Shown piece after piece: positions 60,915 through 64,000 of a stretch of DNA of 64,000 nucleotides (its first letter is position 1; every line of letters begins with the position of its first letter). The notes under the pieces were generated by a model. The model searched no databases and was not told the origin of the DNA. It saw only the letters and a program-made list of their open reading frames with translations. A program made the position numbers and the translations under genes. The DNA lies in the NCBI RefSeq assembly GCF_900113545.1, contig NZ_FOPS01000004.1:1-64000 (forward strand), read 5' to 3'. Origin of the DNA: Neisseria elongata subsp. elongata. Its GTDB lineage: Bacteria > Pseudomonadota > Gammaproteobacteria > Burkholderiales > Neisseriaceae.

Positions 60915-61589
60915 ATGGAAAATATCTTATTGCGGCAACTGGAAAACGTGCTTTGCGAAGGCATGAAGGTTCCCGAAGAGTTGCGCCGGCTTTACCAATG
61001 GATTGAAGACAACGGGTTTTACGAAGACCGCGAAGGCATCCGCTACGGCTATTTGTACCCGCAGCAGGCGTTACGGGACAGTTGGACCGATACCGAACGT
61101 GAAGGCGGCACCATCATCTCGTTCTACGTCGACAGCAGAGAGGAACAGGACGAGACCGTTACCCGCTACTACGGCAATAAGAATGAAGAAATAAGCAGCC
61201 GTCTGTGCATATTCAGCCAAACGGGCGCGGAAGGTTCGATGGGCGCGCTGTGGCTGGACGACGAAGGCGAAACGCGAATCGTCCACCTCGGCTCCGGTTC
61301 GGGCTCCGCCATGCTGTGCACGCTGGCGCAAAACGGCTTGGATTTCCTGCGCCTGCTGGCCATCGGCTACGACGAAATCTGCTGGGATTCCGAACTGCCG
61401 CTGCCGCCGAACCACGATGAAGACGGACTTTTTGTCAAACCCAACCTGCTTTTCCGCACATGGGTGGAAAACACCTTCCGCACCACCATCCCCGAATTGG
61501 GCACGGAGATTGTTACCCCCGTACAGATGGGGGAGCAGGAAAGCAAGGGCGATTCGTTTGTCGAATGGTCGAACAAGGTGGTGAGGTAA
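60915..61589 (+). CDS. SMI1/KNR4 (SUKH) family protein
   Basis: 224 residues with AAGGAACCAGAG before the ATG. The N-terminal VPEELRRLYQWIEDNGF and the late LDFLRLLAIGYDEICWDSE are typical of SUKH domains. Many of these are immunity proteins against secreted toxins. No toxin gene is beside it; it is followed after 3 bases by an SDR gene. It may be a housekeeping SUKH member or a stray immunity gene. Confidence 0.8.
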   Translation: MENILLRQLENVLCEGMKVPEELRRLYQWIEDNGFYEDREGIRYGYLYPQQALRDSWTDTEREGGTIISFYVDSREEQDETVTRYYGNKNEEISSRLCIFSQTGAEGSMGALWLDDEGETRIVHLGSGSGSAMLCTLAQNGLDFLRLLAIGYDEICWDSELPLPPNHDEDGLFVKPNLLFRTWVENTFRTTIPELGTEIVTPVQMGEQESKGDSFVEWSNKVVR

Positions 61590-61592
61590 AGC

Positions 61593-62426
61593 ATGGTGGA
61601 AAATCCCGCCTGCGGCTTCCAAGCGGAAACCGCCCCGTCCCCGCCCGCCGCCTGCGCCATACTCGGCTTCGGTTACCTCGGCCGCCCGCTGGCCGAACGG
61701 CTCTATCAGCACGGCTGCCGCGTCTCCGCACTGAAAAGGCGGCTCACGTCCGACGACATCAACCTGCCCATCGGGCTGCACACCGCCGATTTAAACCAAA
61801 CCCCGCTTTCAGACGGCCTCTTCGCCTGCTGGCAGGGCATTCCGACTTGGATTTGCCTGCTGCCGCCTTCGGCCTTCGCCGACTATCCCGCACTGATTGC
61901 GGCATGGGTTGCGGCGGCGGAACGGTATGGCGCGGAACATCTGATTTTTACCGGCAGCATAGGCGTTTACGGGCGGCGGGAGCGGGTGTGCGACGAAGAC
62001 AGCCCGCCCGATGACGGAGATGAAAAAGCCGTGCGGCTGCTGGCGGCAGAGCAGGCGGTGCGGGCAAGCAGCGTGGCCGCCACCGATATTTTGCGGCTGG
62101 GCGGCCTCTACGATGCCGAACGGCATCCGCTGGCGACCGTTGCCAAAAACGCAGGCCGTCTGAAAGGCAGGGAAGCGGTCAATATGCTGCACCGCGACCG
62201 CGCTGTTTCCGCCCTGTTTCAGACGGCCTGTACGCCCGACGGACACCGCCTGAGGAATCTGGTGGAAACCCCGCACCCGTCCCGCCGGAGTTTCTACGCC
62301 GCCGAGGCCGCCAAACTCGGCCTGCCCGTGCCGCAATTTGCCGAGGGCGGCGGACGGGGCAGGACAGTGCAAACCCGATACGGCGATTTTTCTGCTATAT
62401 TGCAGCTTGCCGATACGGCGGGATAA
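61593..62426 (+). CDS. NAD(P)-dependent epimerase/reductase-like protein (YeeZ type)
   Basis: 277 residues. AILGFGYLGRPLAERLYQHG (about 22-41) is the dinucleotide fold, with FTGSIGVYGRR as the catalytic-region Ser/Tyr block. It resembles YeeZ-like atypical SDRs of unknown substrate. It starts 3 bases after the SUKH gene stop and is probably cotranscribed. Two AG-DUS are embedded in its coding region (near 62155 and 62217) and a third near 61808. Confidence 0.82.
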   Translation: MVENPACGFQAETAPSPPAACAILGFGYLGRPLAERLYQHGCRVSALKRRLTSDDINLPIGLHTADLNQTPLSDGLFACWQGIPTWICLLPPSAFADYPALIAAWVAAAERYGAEHLIFTGSIGVYGRRERVCDEDSPPDDGDEKAVRLLAAEQAVRASSVAATDILRLGGLYDAERHPLATVAKNAGRLKGREAVNMLHRDRAVSALFQTACTPDGHRLRNLVETPHPSRRSFYAAEAAKLGLPVPQFAEGGGRGRTVQTRYGDFSAILQLADTAG

Positions 62427-62582
62427 AACATACGGCCGGCGCGGGCGGTTTGAGGCCGCCTGAAAAAAACGCCGGACAGACAGAGACACGCAACGCGACA
62501 CCGCACAAACAATGAGGCCGTCTGAAAGCAAAGCCCTAACGGAGCCCAACCGTTCAGACGGCCTCGAAAGACAGAAAACGAT

Positions 62583-63143
62583 ATGCCGACACTTTCCATA
62601 TTCAACCACATCATCCGTCAAAACCCCGAAACGCAGGCCGTGCTGGCGGGCTACAACGGCATCGTCCTCACCATCCGCGCTGCCGGTTTCACCCTGCACG
62701 GCCGCTTCAACAGCGAAGGCCTGCTCGAACACAGCCCGCACGCCGCCGATGCCGTGCTGGTGTTCCGCGACAGCGTATTGCGGAAAATGCTGAACGGGCA
62801 GCAGCCCGGCGTGGGCGATTTTGAAATCGAAGGCGACATGACCTTGGGCTTCAGGCTGCTGACCGTCATCGGCGGCCTGCGCTATCGGGCCGACCGCGAT
62901 TTGAGCCGCCTGTTCGGCGAAGAGGCGGCGGAACGCATAGGCGGGCGCGGGCGGAAAATCGCCGGCACGCTGAAATCAATCGGCCGCAGCCTGTTGGAGC
63001 AGGGCGCGGATTTTTCCCGGGAACCCGAATCGCCCGTGGTTTCGCGCGAAGAATTCGAGCAGTGGGCGGAAGAGGTCGAACGCCTGCGCGACGACATCGC
63101 CCGCCTGCATGCGCGCTTGGATAAGTTTGAGCGCGATTGGTAA
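62583..63143 (+). CDS. ubiJ: Ubiquinone biosynthesis accessory factor UbiJ-like
   Basis: 186 residues (E. coli UbiJ has 201). An N-terminal SCP2 lipid-binding domain (about 15-110; VLVFRDSVLRKML, EGDMTLGFRLL) is followed by linker helices and a C-terminal coiled coil (about 150-186; WAEEVERLRDDIARLHARLDK). UbiJ binds the hydrophobic quinone intermediate in the Ubi complex. ubiE and ubiB, its usual neighbours elsewhere, are not here. Confidence 0.85.
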   Translation: MPTLSIFNHIIRQNPETQAVLAGYNGIVLTIRAAGFTLHGRFNSEGLLEHSPHAADAVLVFRDSVLRKMLNGQQPGVGDFEIEGDMTLGFRLLTVIGGLRYRADRDLSRLFGEEAAERIGGRGRKIAGTLKSIGRSLLEQGADFSREPESPVVSREEFEQWAEEVERLRDDIARLHARLDKFERDW

Positions 63144-63162
63144 ATCCGAATATCATCCGATA

Positions 63163-63221
63163 AAAAGGCCGTCTGAAAGCCTGTTCCGCTTGGTTGGAAC
63201 TTGGTTTTCAGACGGCCTTTT
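63163..63221. terminator. DUS hairpin terminator of ubiJ
   Basis: AAAAAGGCCGTCTGAAA and TTTTCAGACGGCCTTTT with extra pairing of GTTCC/GGAAC in the loop. Confidence 0.8.
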
Positions 63222-63420
63222 GTATTTTTTCGGCTATCGTTTGCAAGAGTGGAAGAGGGGGGCGGTCATGCGATTTTTGATTAGAAGGAATACATCAGTG
63301 CCGCGATGCCCGGCCTATGGTGAGTCGAAAAAAGGACTTTCCATACCGTCCTTCACGCCCGGGCGGGAATGAGACGATTCGGCGTTTTCCATGTTGATTG
63401 CAGGCAAAAGGCCGCAGTTA

Positions 63421-63475
63421 AAAGGCCGTCTGAAAGTATGGCTTCCTGCATGGGACGGCTTTCAGACGGCCTTTG
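63421..63475. terminator. DUS hairpin terminator of pqiA
   Basis: AAAGGCCGTCTGAAAG and CTTTCAGACGGCCTTT, 21 bases past the pqiA stop on the minus strand. Confidence 0.75.
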
Positions 63476-63495
63476 CCGTTGAGGCGGCATTTGCT

Positions 63496-64000
63496 TTACG
63501 TATGTCCGTTTTCCTGTTCCGAACCGTATTTGTCCCACAGCAGGCGCGGGTCGAAATAGTGCGCCGACAGCATGGTCAGCAGCACCACGAGGCAGAAATA
63601 CAGCGAGGCGGGGCCGGGGGTAACGCGGGCGATGTTGGTGTGGAACGTGCTCATCAGGATGATGATGACGAAAATATCAATCATCGACCAGCGGCCGATT
63701 TTTTCCGTAATCCGGTACAGCAGGGAAACTTTGCGGATGTCGAACGGCACGCCGTAGCGGCTGCACAGCAGCAAAAAGGCCATGGCGAAAATTTTTAAGA
63801 CCGGAATCATGATGCTCGCGCTGAAAATAATCGCCGCAATCGCACGGTCGCCGCTGTCCCACATGAAGATGATGCCGCCCATGATGGTACTGATTTCGGT
63901 AACCGTCGGGTTGGAGGAAATCATAATCGGCAGCATGTTGGCGGGGAGGTAGAGCACCGCCGCCGCCAGCAGGAAGGCCCACGACAGTTTCTCGCTGTTC
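63496..64000 (-). CDS. pqiA: PqiA, inner-membrane lipid transport protein (partial, N-terminus off window)
   Basis: 168 codons in an open frame running off the right edge. WAFLLAAAVLYLPANMLPIM is the start of the second PqiA domain. Further segments follow (AIIFSASIMIPVLKIFAMAFLL, MIDIFVIIILMSTF, SLYFCLVVLLTMLSA), and the family end FDPRLLWD. PqiA works with PqiB, but here no pqiB follows. The partner is at 3506-5131 in reverse orientation. Confidence 0.9.
   Translation of the reverse strand, partial: NSEKLSWAFLLAAAVLYLPANMLPIMISSNPTVTEISTIMGGIIFMWDSGDRAIAAIIFSASIMIPVLKIFAMAFLLLCSRYGVPFDIRKVSLLYRITEKIGRWSMIDIFVIIILMSTFHTNIARVTPGPASLYFCLVVLLTMLSAHYFDPRLLWDKYGSEQENGHT

Larger units (their letters stand above)
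63144..63495. other. Intergenic region between convergent ubiJ and pqiA, no gene
   Basis: Two DUS hairpins border about 200 bp that lacks any credible ORF. A decayed dRS3-like stretch (GGGCGGGAATGAG near 63361) is seen. This is the right-hand candidate inversion breakpoint. Confidence 0.6.

Noticed and set aside
63340-63372. dRS3 repeat near the right end
   Set aside because: Only the right half (GGGCGGGAAT) fits; the left half is not ATTCCC.
1-64000. tRNA, rRNA, CRISPR array, insertion sequence or phase-variable repeat tract
   Set aside because: No cloverleaf or CCA-ending stem, rRNA stretch, regularly spaced repeat, transposase frame, or long homopolymer/tetranucleotide run was seen by reading. 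A covariance-model scan would be needed to exclude small RNAs fully.

Overview
The window is a piece of chromosome from a commensal-type Neisseria. The main sign is the very frequent 12-mer AGGCCGTCTGAA, the AG dialect of the Neisseria DNA uptake sequence (DUS). It often occurs as inverted pairs that form terminators at gene ends. Two 107-bp Correia elements (CREE) and two dRS3-type intergenic mosaic elements (NIME) agree with this. The AG-DUS background argues against N. meningitidis or N. gonorrhoeae, which use mainly ATGCCGTCTGAA. The species cannot be fixed from this window. A minority of DUS are of the mucosa type (AGGTCGTCTGAA) or the AT type, which suggests imported segments. I see no rRNA, tRNA, CRISPR array, insertion sequence or prophage.

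Layout. 1-3.1 kb: a TonB-dependent receptor cut by the left edge. 3.5-8.5 kb: pqiB, suhB, an unknown propeller-like protein and trmJ. 8.8-22.4 kb: carbon metabolism (acnB, aspC, glcB, glcD) mixed with rlmB, hldD and the lepA-lepB operon. 22.4-30.3 kb: a DUF3108 protein, thrC with a kinase-like partner, a lipoprotein, an AT-rich orphan membrane protein, rarA, nnrE and a 40-residue Cys-rich ORF behind a possible Fur box. 30.6-37.3 kb: envelope genes (mpl, kdsB, a Trm112-like protein, lpxK) and recN. 37.5-46.2 kb: prmB, a hydrolase, a PF10136 membrane protein, tmk, purE, a bacteriohemerythrin and cstA with its ybdD-like partner. 46.4-48.9 kb: an anaerobic haem-utilisation operon. 49-64 kb: tkt, a metallophosphoesterase, two NspA-like outer-membrane proteins, hemW, rdgB, a low-molecular-weight phosphatase, pheA, a SUKH-like protein, ubiJ and the end of pqiA.

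The observations most worth following are these. (1) HutW (ChuW-like radical SAM) and HutX (ChuX-like) are joined in one reading frame, but hutX keeps a strong internal ribosome binding site and start. A ChuY-like reductase follows, and a perfect FNR box lies at about -41.5 of a plausible promoter. (2) pqiB at the left end and pqiA at the right end face inward. Inverting the 60 kb between them would rebuild a pqiA-pqiB operon, so the window may span a large inversion with DUS hairpins at both breakpoints. (3) Two gene ends (aspC, and the ybdD/chuY junction) are tandemly duplicated together with their DUS terminators. The aspC copy has gained an in-frame DUS. (4) There is an AT-rich orphan membrane protein next to a dRS3 element, and a small Cys-rich ORF behind a possible Fur box.
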